A stretch of 55,048 nucleotides of DNA. Source: Chitinivorax tropicus (GTDB taxonomy: Bacteria; Pseudomonadota; Gammaproteobacteria; Burkholderiales; SCOH01). The position numbers were made by a program, and so were the translations under genes. Location: assembly GCF_014202905.1 (NCBI RefSeq), contig NZ_JACHHY010000024.1, forward strand, positions 1-55,048. Direction: 5' to 3'. Below the pieces are notes generated by a model that saw nothing but the letters and a program-made list of their open reading frames with translations, was not told the DNA's origin and searched no databases. This document shows positions 44,437 through 53,045 of this stretch, piece after piece. The number at the start of each line of letters is the position of its first letter. Position 1 is the stretch's first letter.

Positions 44437-45933
44437 GTGAGTCTGGCTGTCCTGTATAGTCGTGCGCTGTCTGGCATGGATGCCCCGCTGGTCACGGTGG
44501 AAGTCCACCTGGCCAACGGTTTGCCATCGTTCACCATCGTCGGGTTGCCAGAGGCAGAGGTGAAAGAAGCCAAGGACCGGGTTCGTGCCGCCTTACAAAA
44601 TGCCCGATATGAGTTCCCGGCCAGGCGGATCACTGTCAATCTAGCACCCGCCGATCTGCCAAAAGACTCTGGTCGGTTTGATCTACCGATCGCCATCGGC
44701 ATCCTGGCGGCTTCCGGGCAGATACCCATCGATCATCTGAGCGAATATGAAATGGCAGGCGAGCTGGCGTTGACTGGTGAGCTGAGGTCTTTCCGTGGTG
44801 CATTGGCCATGGTTTATCGGGCGGCTGACAGTGGCCGTGGTTTTATCCTACCTGAGGCAAACGCCCTGGAGGCGGGATTGGTCGATGATGCCAGTGTCTA
44901 TCCAGCCCGTAGCTTGTTGGCTGTGTGCGCCCACCTGGCGGATGTGGAGCGGCTGGGCCGATTGGAGACGGCACCCGTGGTGGATCGGGTGCATTACCCG
45001 GATATGGCGGATGTAAAAGGCCAACATCAGGCCAAACGTGCGCTTGAGATCGCCGCTGCAGGTGGCCACAACTTGATCATGGTGGGGCCGCCTGGCAGTG
45101 GCAAATCGATGTTGGCACAGCGACTTCCCGGTATTTTGCCAACCATGACCCAAGCACAAGCACTGGAAAGCGCTGCCATCCAATCATTGGGCAGCAATGG
45201 TTTTCAGCTGACGCAATGGCGTAAACGACCGATACGTAGCCCCCATCATTCAGCTTCTGGCGTTGCGTTGGTGGGCGGTGGCGGGCAACCCAAGCCCGGA
45301 GAGATTTCCCTGGCGCACCATGGGGTATTGTTCTTGGATGAGCTGCCAGAGTTTGATCGCAAAGTGTTGGAAGTGCTACGCGAGCCGTTGGAGTCCGGCG
45401 TGATCCATATCTCCCGTGCCGCCCGACAGGCCGCATTCCCAGCTCGATTTCAGCTGATCGCCGCCATGAACCCCTGCCCATGCGGCTATCTGGGTGACCC
45501 CAAAGGGCGTTGCCGCTGTACACCGGATCAGGTGGCGCGTTATCGAAGCAAAATCTCGGGGCCCCTGCTGGATCGTATCGACCTGCAATTGGAAGTCCCG
45601 CCATTGCCGCCTGAGGCATTGCTCTCCGCAACTGTGGGCGAGCCGTCGAGTGCCATTCAGCAGCGCGTCGAAATGGCCTATCAACACCAACTGGCGCGGC
45701 AGGGCAAGCCCAATGCCCAGCTGGGCACACGTGAGATCGACAGATGGTGCGAGCTGGATGACCAGGCCGAGGCGCTGCTGAAAGCAGCCATCGCCAAACT
45801 GAATCTATCTGCCCGCGCCTATCATCGTGTACTCAAAGTTGCCCGCACCATCGCAGATCTGGCCCAGCTGCCGGCTTTGACAACCGCTCACATCGCTGAA
45901 GCGGTGCAACTTCGTAAATTCGACCGGCAGTGA
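44437..45933 (+). CDS. comM: YifB/ComM-type Mg-chelatase-like AAA+ helicase
   Basis: A 498-residue protein. An N-terminal Lon-protease-like domain (about 1-170; LPSFTIVGLPEAEVKEAKDR, PARRITVNLAPADLPKDSGR) precedes the AAA+ domain with Walker A GPPGSGKS, Walker B LFLDELPEF and the MoxR/Mg-chelatase inserts, plus a Cys-rich element NPCPCGYLGDPKGRCRC. ComM is a branch-migration helicase that extends recombination during natural transformation. GTG 44437 with GGAG six bases upstream is the start; the 120 extra codons upstream are not homologous. Confidence 0.95.
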   Translation: MSLAVLYSRALSGMDAPLVTVEVHLANGLPSFTIVGLPEAEVKEAKDRVRAALQNARYEFPARRITVNLAPADLPKDSGRFDLPIAIGILAASGQIPIDHLSEYEMAGELALTGELRSFRGALAMVYRAADSGRGFILPEANALEAGLVDDASVYPARSLLAVCAHLADVERLGRLETAPVVDRVHYPDMADVKGQHQAKRALEIAAAGGHNLIMVGPPGSGKSMLAQRLPGILPTMTQAQALESAAIQSLGSNGFQLTQWRKRPIRSPHHSASGVALVGGGGQPKPGEISLAHHGVLFLDELPEFDRKVLEVLREPLESGVIHISRAARQAAFPARFQLIAAMNPCPCGYLGDPKGRCRCTPDQVARYRSKISGPLLDRIDLQLEVPPLPPEALLSATVGEPSSAIQQRVEMAYQHQLARQGKPNAQLGTREIDRWCELDDQAEALLKAAIAKLNLSARAYHRVLKVARTIADLAQLPALTTAHIAEAVQLRKFDRQ

Positions 45934-46060
45934 CCCCTGCCAGCAGCGCCTATGCTGTTCAGCATTGGTTTATGATGTTGGGCAGATATTCAACACGCAG
46001 GACGGTTCTCGGCGTGTGGCATGCAAATGCAACAGAATGTCTGATCTGTGATGATCATGG

Positions 46061-46089
46061 GTTAAAAAAATGCTGGCTATCGGTATAAT
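46061..46089 (+). promoter_or_regulatory. Probable sigma70 promoter of the SPOR gene
   Basis: A perfect TATAAT (46084-46089) with a poor -35 (GTTAAA, 46061-46066) at 17-base spacing, 50 bases before the SPOR-protein start. Confidence 0.55.
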
Positions 46090-46140
46090 CGATGGTCATT
46101 TTCTGAACTTTGATGGCCCTTTTGGGGCATAGCAGGCAAC

Positions 46141-46827
46141 ATGACGAAGGACTATAAATCCTCCTCTCGCTCCGGTGGACGGCGTTCGGGCGGGGGGGGC
46201 GGTAGTGGCGGTGTCTGGAAAGGCATGCTGATCGGATTATTTGTTGGGGTGGCTGGTGCTGTGGGTGCCGCATTGTTCCTGAATCGGCACAACAACCCGT
46301 TCATGCAACCTGCGCTGAAGCCAAGTGAGCCGCCAAGGGTGACCAAGGCGGATGACCCCAAGCAGACGACCCAGCCAGAGACATTGCAGCCGGGAATGGG
46401 TACCAAGCAGCCGACGCCACCTGAATCGAAACGTTTCGATTTTTATCAGATTTTACCGGGTAATGCGGAACCTGCGGTTGCGCCGACTGCCAAACCGGCT
46501 GAGTCAGCGCCGACAGGCAAAGAGCCGGTGACGCCTCCCCCAGCGGGCGAGAAACCAGGCCAGTTCCTGCAGGCGGGCGCATTTCAGAATGAAGCAGATG
46601 CAGACAATCTGAAAGCCAAGTTGGCCATGTTGGGGGTGGAGGCCAATATCCAGACCACCACGATTCCAGACAAAGGTGTGTGGCACCGGGTACGGATCGG
46701 GCCGCTGAAGTCGATGGATGAAGTGGACAGGATGCGCCAATTGCTGACCGGTAACGGGATCGACTCCAACCTTGTAAAGCAGAAACAGGAAACCAAGACC
46801 GCTCATGCGGATGGTGCCAAACAATAA
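46141..46827 (+). CDS. SPOR-domain inner-membrane protein (FtsN-like)
   Basis: A 228-residue protein: short basic Ser/Gly-rich cytosolic N-terminus, one membrane helix (about 27-47, MLIGLFVGVAGAVGAALFL), a Pro/Lys-rich periplasmic linker and a C-terminal SPOR domain (about 138-215; GQFLQAGAFQNEADADNLKA, WHRVRIGPLKSMDEVD). SPOR domains bind septal glycan stripped of stem peptides. Size and layout suit an FtsN-type division protein. It precedes dsbA by 21 bases, probably on one transcript. Confidence 0.9.
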   Translation: MTKDYKSSSRSGGRRSGGGGGSGGVWKGMLIGLFVGVAGAVGAALFLNRHNNPFMQPALKPSEPPRVTKADDPKQTTQPETLQPGMGTKQPTPPESKRFDFYQILPGNAEPAVAPTAKPAESAPTGKEPVTPPPAGEKPGQFLQAGAFQNEADADNLKAKLAMLGVEANIQTTTIPDKGVWHRVRIGPLKSMDEVDRMRQLLTGNGIDSNLVKQKQETKTAHADGAKQ

Positions 46828-46848
46828 CCATCTATTACGGAATCAGAT

Positions 46849-47520
46849 ATGACATTGCTCAAGCGTCTTTTTGCTGCAGTAACGGTTGCTGGCGTGATGG
46901 CAGCAGGTGCCGCGCATGCTGGCGAGCCCTACACCACCTTGCCGCAGCCGCAGCCAACGCAAAGCAAGGACAAGATTGAAATCCTTGAATTCTTCTCCTA
47001 CCACTGCCCGCATTGCTACCATCTGGACCCGGGCATCAGCGCCTGGGCGGCTAAATTGCCTGCAGACGTGCAATTCCGTCGCGTTCATGTTGCCTGGCCG
47101 GGTATGACCAACATCCAGCCTTATACCAAGTTGTTCCACACCATGCAGGCATTGGGTGTGCAGGACAAACTGCATACCAAGCTGTTCGATGCCGTGCAGC
47201 GTGACAAGGTCGAGGTACGCAACCCGGAAATCGCCGCTGACTGGTTCAGCAAGCAAGGGGTGGACAAAGCCAAATTCAATCAGGCGTGGTCATCTTTTGG
47301 GGTTGAGTCGGCAGCCAGGCAGGCCGAGAACATCAGCAAGAATTACCGTGTCGATGGCGTGCCCACGGTCATTGTAAATGGCAAGTACAAAACCAGTTTG
47401 GCTGATGTCGGCGGCGAGTCACAATTGTTCGCCCTGCTGGATCAACTGATCGACCAGGAACGTAAGGCAATGGGTGGTAAAAAGCCTGCAGACAGCAAAA
47501 AGCCGGCTGAGAAAAAGTAA
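46849..47520 (+). CDS. dsbA: Thiol:disulfide oxidoreductase DsbA
   Basis: A 223-residue periplasmic oxidase. The signal peptide (about 1-24) ends GAAHA. The thioredoxin fold has active site SYHCPHCYHLD (Cys53-Pro-His-Cys56, the DsbA dipeptide) and cis-proline loop DGVPTVIVNGKY. It introduces disulfides into exported proteins and would be recycled by DsbB (not in window). A Lys/Pro-rich tail (KKPADSKKPAEKK) is a local extension. A clear terminator follows. Confidence 0.96.
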   Translation: MTLLKRLFAAVTVAGVMAAGAAHAGEPYTTLPQPQPTQSKDKIEILEFFSYHCPHCYHLDPGISAWAAKLPADVQFRRVHVAWPGMTNIQPYTKLFHTMQALGVQDKLHTKLFDAVQRDKVEVRNPEIAADWFSKQGVDKAKFNQAWSSFGVESAARQAENISKNYRVDGVPTVIVNGKYKTSLADVGGESQLFALLDQLIDQERKAMGGKKPADSKKPAEKK

Positions 47521-47542
47521 CTGCTGAAGTCTACTGCAGCCC

Positions 47543-47573
47543 AAGCCGACGCGTTGTGCGTCGGCTTTTTATT
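47543..47573 (+). terminator. Terminator of the SPOR-dsbA transcript
   Basis: AAGCCGACGC (47543-47552) pairs with GCGTCGGCTT (47558-47567) around GTTGT and is followed by TTTATTTTTC. Confidence 0.92.
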
Positions 47574-47625
47574 TTTCTTTTAGCAACAGCGTGTTAGAAT
47601 CCGCGCCCTTTTTCTGGACGGAGGC

Positions 47626-48879
47626 ATGATGGCGATTTGTGGTATTGACTTCGGCACATCCAATTCAACCGCTGGTTGCATGATTGATGGCCGCCCCGCG
47701 CTGCTGCCGCTGGAGCAAGGCAAGGCAACCATCCCTTCCGCTTTGTTTTACGACTATGAAGAAGAAGCGGTCTACACTGGACGGGCGGCGATCCAAGGCT
47801 ATCTTTCCGGTAGCGAAGGCCGGCTGTTGCGTTCCTTGAAAAGCGTGCTGGGCACCTCGTTGATGGATGCCACCACCGAGATTTGCAATCGCCCGATGGG
47901 CTTTCGTCAGATTCTGGCGACATTCTTCAATGACCTGAAACAGCGTGCAGAGGCTGCTGGCGGCGAGCCGCTGACCCAAGTGGTGTTGGGGCGGCCAGTT
48001 CAATTTGTCGATGATGATGCCAAGGCGGATCGGCTGGCACAGACTACCTTGGAAGGCATTGCCAGGGATGCTGGGTTCCATGAAATCGGCTTCCAGTTCG
48101 AGCCAATCGCTGCGGCATTTGACTATGAGCAGCAGGTCACCCAGGAGGAGCTGGCATTGATCGTCGATATCGGTGGAGGCACCTCCGATTTTTCGCTGAT
48201 TCGCCTGTCGCCTGATCGCCACCGGCAGGTGGATCGTAGCGCAGACATCCTGGCCAATGCTGGTGTGCATATCGGCGGTACGGATTTCGACCGATTGTTG
48301 AGCTTGAGCGAAGTGATGCCCCTGCTGGGTCTGGGTGGGCGGCTGGCCCACAAAGATGCACCGGTGCCTTCCAGTTACTATCATCAGTTGGCGACCTGGC
48401 ATACCATCAACTTCCTGTATGAGCGCAAGGTCAAGCGGGAGCTGAATGAAGTGTTGGCAGAGGTAGCGGACAAAGCGACTTTCATGCGACTGATCAAACT
48501 GGTGGAAGAGCGGGCTGGCCATCAACTGGCGATTGCAGTCGAGCAGGCAAAAATCGATGCATGTGACAGTGGCCACGCTGATGTGTCGCTGAGTATGGTA
48601 GAGGCTGGGCTGCGGCTGGCATTTGATCTGCCGACACTGGAAGCGGCCATTGCCGATGCCGTGGCGTCGATTGACAGCACCGTTGCGTTGATCTTGCAGC
48701 AGGCAGCCATTTCACCAGAACAAGTGACAACCTTATTCTTCACCGGGGGAGCCAGCGGTATTCCCTCCTTGCGGCACGCCGTGTTGGGGCGATTTGGCCA
48801 CGCGAAGCTGGTGGATGGTGATCGTTTTGGTAGTGTAGGGACGGGGCTGGTCATCGACGCACAACGTCGATATGGCTGA
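47626..48879 (+). CDS. Hsp70-family chaperone, YegD type
   Basis: A 417-residue actin-fold ATPase related to DnaK, without the substrate-binding domain. Phosphate 1 loop ICGIDFGTSNSTAGCM, phosphate 2 loop LIVDIGGGTSDFSLIRL, the peptide VVLGRPVQF and adenosine motif LFFTGGASGIPSLRHAV. This matches E. coli YegD. Function is unclear; it is thought to be a specialised chaperone-like protein. Two ATGs are adjacent; with GGAGG so close, 47629 may be the true start. Large antisense frames are shadows. Confidence 0.9.
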   Translation: MMAICGIDFGTSNSTAGCMIDGRPALLPLEQGKATIPSALFYDYEEEAVYTGRAAIQGYLSGSEGRLLRSLKSVLGTSLMDATTEICNRPMGFRQILATFFNDLKQRAEAAGGEPLTQVVLGRPVQFVDDDAKADRLAQTTLEGIARDAGFHEIGFQFEPIAAAFDYEQQVTQEELALIVDIGGGTSDFSLIRLSPDRHRQVDRSADILANAGVHIGGTDFDRLLSLSEVMPLLGLGGRLAHKDAPVPSSYYHQLATWHTINFLYERKVKRELNEVLAEVADKATFMRLIKLVEERAGHQLAIAVEQAKIDACDSGHADVSLSMVEAGLRLAFDLPTLEAAIADAVASIDSTVALILQQAAISPEQVTTLFFTGGASGIPSLRHAVLGRFGHAKLVDGDRFGSVGTGLVIDAQRRYG

Positions 48880-48927
48880 GCAGGCAGCGAGTAGCCCTGC
48901 CGTACATAGGGCAAGGAGGGGTGCGGT

Positions 48928-49878
48928 ATGCGTATTGCAATCGTTGGCTCAGGGGGCGTGGGTGGCTATTTTGGTGCCAGATTGGCTATGGCCGGGCATG
49001 ATGTCCATTTCATCGCCCGTGGTGCCCACCTTCAGGCACTACAACGGCAAGGCCTCCAGATCCATAGCATACTAGGCGATTGCCACCTGAAGGCGTTGTC
49101 GGCAACCCACGATCCAACCCAGATTGGTGTGGTGGACGTGGTGATGCTGACATGCAAATTGTGGGATCTGGAGCAAGCCGCAGCGCAATGCCAGAGCATG
49201 CTAGGCGAGCGGACCGTGGTGATTCCTTTCCAGAATGGCGTAGAGGCCCAGGACATGGTATGTCGCCACCTGCCTGCGCACTCCGTTGCTGCTGGCGTGG
49301 CCTTCATTGCAGCAGCCATTGACGCGCCAGGGGTGATCCGCCACACCGGGGACTTCGCCAAATTGCGCTTTGGTTGGTCAGATCAGCCAGCAGAGCCGCG
49401 TTTACAGGCATTCGAATCAGCCTGCCGTGACGCAGGGGTGGATGGCCAGCAAAGCTCGGATATTCAGCGCGCCCTATGGGAAAAATATGTCTTTCTTGTC
49501 ACGCTATCAGCCTGGACGGCAGTCACGCGCTCGTCGATCGGCACCATTCGACATGACCCCGCCATCCGCCCGTGCCTCATCGCTACATTGACCGAAGTTG
49601 TCGAATTGGCGCGGGCACGAGGCGTGGCCTTATCGGAAGAGGTGGTCGCCAAGCAGCTTGCCGTGATCGACAGCATGCCAAGTGAAATGAAATCGTCCAT
49701 GCTGCATGATCTGGAGCGGGGCCACCGACTGGAAGCACCTTGGCTGTCTGGTGGTGTCACCAGGCTGGGGGTGGAATCAGCCATATCCACGCCGGTCAAT
49801 ACAACGCTCTACGCCGCACTCAAGCCCTTTGTAATGGGGTGGATGGTTGATCAACCGCTTGCCCAGTGTTCAAGGTAA
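48928..49878 (+). CDS. Ketopantoate reductase-family protein (PanE/ApbA-like)
   Basis: A 316-residue NADPH-dependent oxidoreductase: nucleotide loop MRIAIVGSGGVGGYFGARLA, then VDVVMLTCKLWDLEQAA, VIPFQNGVEAQDMV, the C-terminal helical domain with the catalytic Lys in ALWEKYVFLV, and ending near SMLHDLERGHRLEAPWLSGG. PanE reduces 2-dehydropantoate in coenzyme A synthesis, but genomes often carry paralogs, so the substrate is open. GGAGG precedes GTATGC at 48926. Its end overlaps the convergent dipeptidase gene by 9 bases. Confidence 0.88.
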   Translation: MRIAIVGSGGVGGYFGARLAMAGHDVHFIARGAHLQALQRQGLQIHSILGDCHLKALSATHDPTQIGVVDVVMLTCKLWDLEQAAAQCQSMLGERTVVIPFQNGVEAQDMVCRHLPAHSVAAGVAFIAAAIDAPGVIRHTGDFAKLRFGWSDQPAEPRLQAFESACRDAGVDGQQSSDIQRALWEKYVFLVTLSAWTAVTRSSIGTIRHDPAIRPCLIATLTEVVELARARGVALSEEVVAKQLAVIDSMPSEMKSSMLHDLERGHRLEAPWLSGGVTRLGVESAISTPVNTTLYAALKPFVMGWMVDQPLAQCSR

Positions 49879-51027
49879 AACCTGCAACAAGTATCGAAAC
49901 ACGTTTTCCCCCATGATCTGCTGGATGTCGTTTTCTGAAAAACCGACATCCAGCAGTGCCTGTGTCAGCTCGGGCAACCGTTCGACATCAATGGGTGTGC
50001 CAACCGCACCATCCCAGTCCGAGCCCAACGCCACATGCTGCACACCGATACGGTCTGCCGTATAACGCATGGCCTTGGCGATGCCTTCCACACTGTCGTC
50101 GCAGACAGCTGTATCCCAGAAGCCGATTCCCACCAACCCACCATTGCGGGCGATGGCGGCAAGTTGCTGATCACTCAGGTTGCGGTTGTTGTCGCACGTC
50201 CCTTTCACGCCCGTATGAGAGACAACCACAGGCTTGGTGGCAAGCCTCAATACATCATTGATGGTGTTGGCCGAGGCATGGGCCAAATCGACCACCATGC
50301 CCAGTTGCTCCATCTGTTTCAACCACTGCAGGCCTTTTTCACTCAAACCGCCTTTTTGCAAGCCATGTGCTGAGCCACCAATGTCAGTGTCGAAGAAATG
50401 ACTGGGTGATATCAAGCGAAAGCCTGCTTGATATAACTTGATCAGATTGTTCAGGTCGCCATCCAATGCATGCGCTCCTTCGATACCGAGCAATCCGGCC
50501 ACTTGTTTGGCACCCTGCTTGCGACGCGTAATGAATTGTTCCAGATCCTGCCGGGTTTTGATCAATACCAGATCGCCATTGGATCGCGAGGCCATCTCTG
50601 TCAGCCGCCCCGCTTGATACATGGCCCGTTCGAACAGACTGTGACGGGTTGCCAGCGGCCAGCGTTGGGCCAGGGCCAGCAAGGCAATATTGTCGGTCTG
50701 ATCATCATTGCGTTCGATATTCAGATGCTTTGGGGTCTTGGTGACAACCGTGAATACCTGAAAAGCATGGTTCCCTGCCTGCATGCGGGGAATGTCAACA
50801 TGGCCACGCTGGCTGCGTTGCAACAAGTCACGTCCCCACAGCAGGCTATCTGCATGCAGATCCGCCGTCTGCAACTGCATGTGTAACGCCTTGGCTTTGT
50901 CGGAAACGGGCCGGGGCGGCCTGGTGATCGGGTTCATCTGCCGCTCGGCCAACGCAGGGGCAATGAAGAAAAAAACACCTAGACCCACCAGGACGACACC
51001 AAGCAAACCGATCAGCAGCTTATCCAT
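49870..51027 (-). CDS. Membrane dipeptidase (renal dipeptidase family, M19)
   Basis: A 385-residue zinc peptidase. The N-terminal anchor (about 3-25, LLIGLLGVVLVGLGVFFFIA) places it in the envelope. M19 metal ligands: LQTADLHADSLLWGR, GLLGIEGAHALDG and VVVSHTGVKG, with later GSDWDGAVGTP. Family members split dipeptides, including D-amino-acid types. ATG 51027 follows AAGG at fair spacing; the longer frame upstream is not needed. Monocistronic. Confidence 0.93.
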   Translation of the reverse strand: MDKLLIGLLGVVLVGLGVFFFIAPALAERQMNPITRPPRPVSDKAKALHMQLQTADLHADSLLWGRDLLQRSQRGHVDIPRMQAGNHAFQVFTVVTKTPKHLNIERNDDQTDNIALLALAQRWPLATRHSLFERAMYQAGRLTEMASRSNGDLVLIKTRQDLEQFITRRKQGAKQVAGLLGIEGAHALDGDLNNLIKLYQAGFRLISPSHFFDTDIGGSAHGLQKGGLSEKGLQWLKQMEQLGMVVDLAHASANTINDVLRLATKPVVVSHTGVKGTCDNNRNLSDQQLAAIARNGGLVGIGFWDTAVCDDSVEGIAKAMRYTADRIGVQHVALGSDWDGAVGTPIDVERLPELTQALLDVGFSENDIQQIMGENVFRYLLQVLP

Positions 51028-51057
51028 GTTTTTGCCTTGTTCGAGGTGATAAGACAA

Positions 51058-51283
51058 GGTTATGCCATGGCAACATGAATATTTGAAGATGTTCAGTTTT
51101 TTATCTATGCGTGTGTTTTTTCGAATGTTTTGCTATTGAATTTGAAAATTATAATATGCTAACATTCGACCTGTTGAATAATTCTGACTATCTGAAATCG
51201 TGAGTGATCGTGTAGGGGGCCTGTTGATGACGCAAAGCTGAGCGCGTCAGCCTGATGATCCAGCCGTATTTCGATCTTTATCT
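51058..51283. other. AT-rich promoter region of the two-partner secretion locus
   Basis: It contains TATAAT (51150-51155) preceded by TTGCTA at an unusually short 14 bases, then a leader of about 130 bases with a small stem (TGACGC/GCGTCA, around 51228-51250). No gene is seen. Confidence 0.45.
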
Positions 51284-53020
51284 ATGCCTAGTTTGAAACG
51301 CCTCATCCAGCGCGGCCTGTCGGCGGTGTTGGCTGGTCTGTGTGGTATCGGAGCAACTCATGGCGCACTTGCCGCCGATGATCTTGCTGCGCAAGAAGAA
51401 ATCCGTCGCCGTCAGGCCGAGGAGGCCCAGTCGCGGCAGGCAGTGTTGGAACAGCCACAAGTCAACCTGTCGCCAGAAGTCCCACCAGATGAATCAGCCC
51501 CTTGGGTTGCAGAGCAGCCCTGTTTCACCTTGAGCACCATCGAATTGGCGGGTTTGCCAGTCGAAGGCTGGTTGAAGGCCGAGCCGTTTGCCTGGTTGCA
51601 ACAAGACTTGCAACGTCATGTTGGGCGCTGTGTTGGAGAGCAGGGGCTGCAGAGAGTCGTCCGAGAAGCCAGCAATGCACTGATTGCCAAAGGCTACACC
51701 ACAACCCGTGCTGGCTTGGTTGCACAGGATCTGTCCAAAGGCACACTACGCCTGCAGCTGTTAGTCGGACGGGTGCGGGAAATCCGCCTGGCCGAGTCCG
51801 CGCCCATACATCTTGCATCAGCTTTTCCAATCAGCTCAGGGGATATTCTGAACCTGCGCGATATTGAACAAGGCCTGGAACAGATTCGCAGCCTGGCCTC
51901 ACAGGATGTGGAGATCGATATTGTGCCGGCGGAGACTGCTGGGTTCAGTGATCTGGTGATCAAAGCGCGCGTTGGTCGCCGCTGGCGGGCAGGTTTGACG
52001 CTGGATAACAGCGGCAGCCGCGCCACAGGCTTGCGTCAAGTATCCGGCTCGTTATCGCTCGATGCCCCGCTGGGTCTGAATGATGCATTGACCCTCAGCT
52101 TGAATCAGGATGCTGAACGGGATGGTCTGGTACGAGGTTCGCGAGGACATTCTCTGAGTTATGCATTGCCATGGGGCTATTGGGTCTTGTCCGTCAGTGC
52201 CAATCGTTACCGCTACCATCAACGGGTTGAGGGCAGCAATCAGGCATTCCAGAGCTGGGGGCGGTCCGCAGGTGAGGAATTGAAACTGTCTCGTGTCATC
52301 TGGCGGGGGCAATTCGGCAAAACCACGGTGCAAGGCAAGTTCATCCGCCGACGCAGCCAGAGCTTTATTGATGATGTCGAAATCGAGATTCAGCGCCGTG
52401 ATACCACCACATCAGAATGGGCCTTGTTGCACCGTCAGCAGCTGGGCGCGTTGCAGTTAGATGTGCAGCTGAGTGAGCGACGGGGGCGCCCGTGGTGGGG
52501 TGGCCAGCGCGACACCGGAGCCCATCAGTCGGATACGCCAACTTTCAACTACACCATTCACGCGTTGGACATCAATGCCAATCTGCCATTCAAGCTGGCA
52601 GAGCAAAACCTGGTCTGGGCTAGTAACCTGCGCGGGCAGACCAGTCGCGAAGTGCTGTATGGCGCGGATCAGTTCAGCATTGGTGGGCGACATACAGTGC
52701 GGGGCTTCGATGGTGAGCAGACCCTGGCTGGCGAGAGAGGTTGGCTCTGGCGAAATGAACTGAGCTGGGCGGTGTTGCACAGCGGACATAACCTGTTCAC
52801 TGCCTATGACGTGGGCGGTGTGGGTGGCATCAGCGGTGGACAATTGGTGGGCCGCTATCTGGCTGGTGCAACCTTGGGCATACGCGGCGCTTGGCGTGGG
52901 CTGGCCGATGCACAATCCAGCCTGAGTTATGAGTTATCCGCCAGCCGTGCAACCCGGCACCCCGATACGTTGACGACCCGGCATCCAGTGCTGGCGTTCC
53001 AGATTTCCTATCAATACTGA
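51284..53020 (+). CDS. Two-partner secretion outer-membrane transporter TpsB (ShlB/FhaC family)
   Basis: The protein has 578 residues. The signal peptide (about 1-30) ends GALAA. A coiled region rich in Glu/Arg/Gln follows, then tandem POTRA domains (about 75-230; CFTLSTIELAGLPVEGWLKA, LQLLVGRVREIRLAES) and a 16-strand barrel. The barrel has the VRGF motif (GGRHTVRGFDGEQTLAGERG) that lies in the pore loop L6 and a C-terminal aromatic (ISYQY). It would secrete the TpsA encoded 26 bases downstream. ATG 51284 is the only start that gives a signal peptide; its ribosome site is weak. Confidence 0.96.
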   Translation: MPSLKRLIQRGLSAVLAGLCGIGATHGALAADDLAAQEEIRRRQAEEAQSRQAVLEQPQVNLSPEVPPDESAPWVAEQPCFTLSTIELAGLPVEGWLKAEPFAWLQQDLQRHVGRCVGEQGLQRVVREASNALIAKGYTTTRAGLVAQDLSKGTLRLQLLVGRVREIRLAESAPIHLASAFPISSGDILNLRDIEQGLEQIRSLASQDVEIDIVPAETAGFSDLVIKARVGRRWRAGLTLDNSGSRATGLRQVSGSLSLDAPLGLNDALTLSLNQDAERDGLVRGSRGHSLSYALPWGYWVLSVSANRYRYHQRVEGSNQAFQSWGRSAGEELKLSRVIWRGQFGKTTVQGKFIRRRSQSFIDDVEIEIQRRDTTTSEWALLHRQQLGALQLDVQLSERRGRPWWGGQRDTGAHQSDTPTFNYTIHALDINANLPFKLAEQNLVWASNLRGQTSREVLYGADQFSIGGRHTVRGFDGEQTLAGERGWLWRNELSWAVLHSGHNLFTAYDVGGVGGISGGQLVGRYLAGATLGIRGAWRGLADAQSSLSYELSASRATRHPDTLTTRHPVLAFQISYQY

Positions 53021-53045
53021 TTAATTTGTTGAAACAGGTGATGCG

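Noticed and set aside
47665-48576. 303-codon minus-strand frame
   Set aside because: Antisense to the Hsp70-type gene; no domain.
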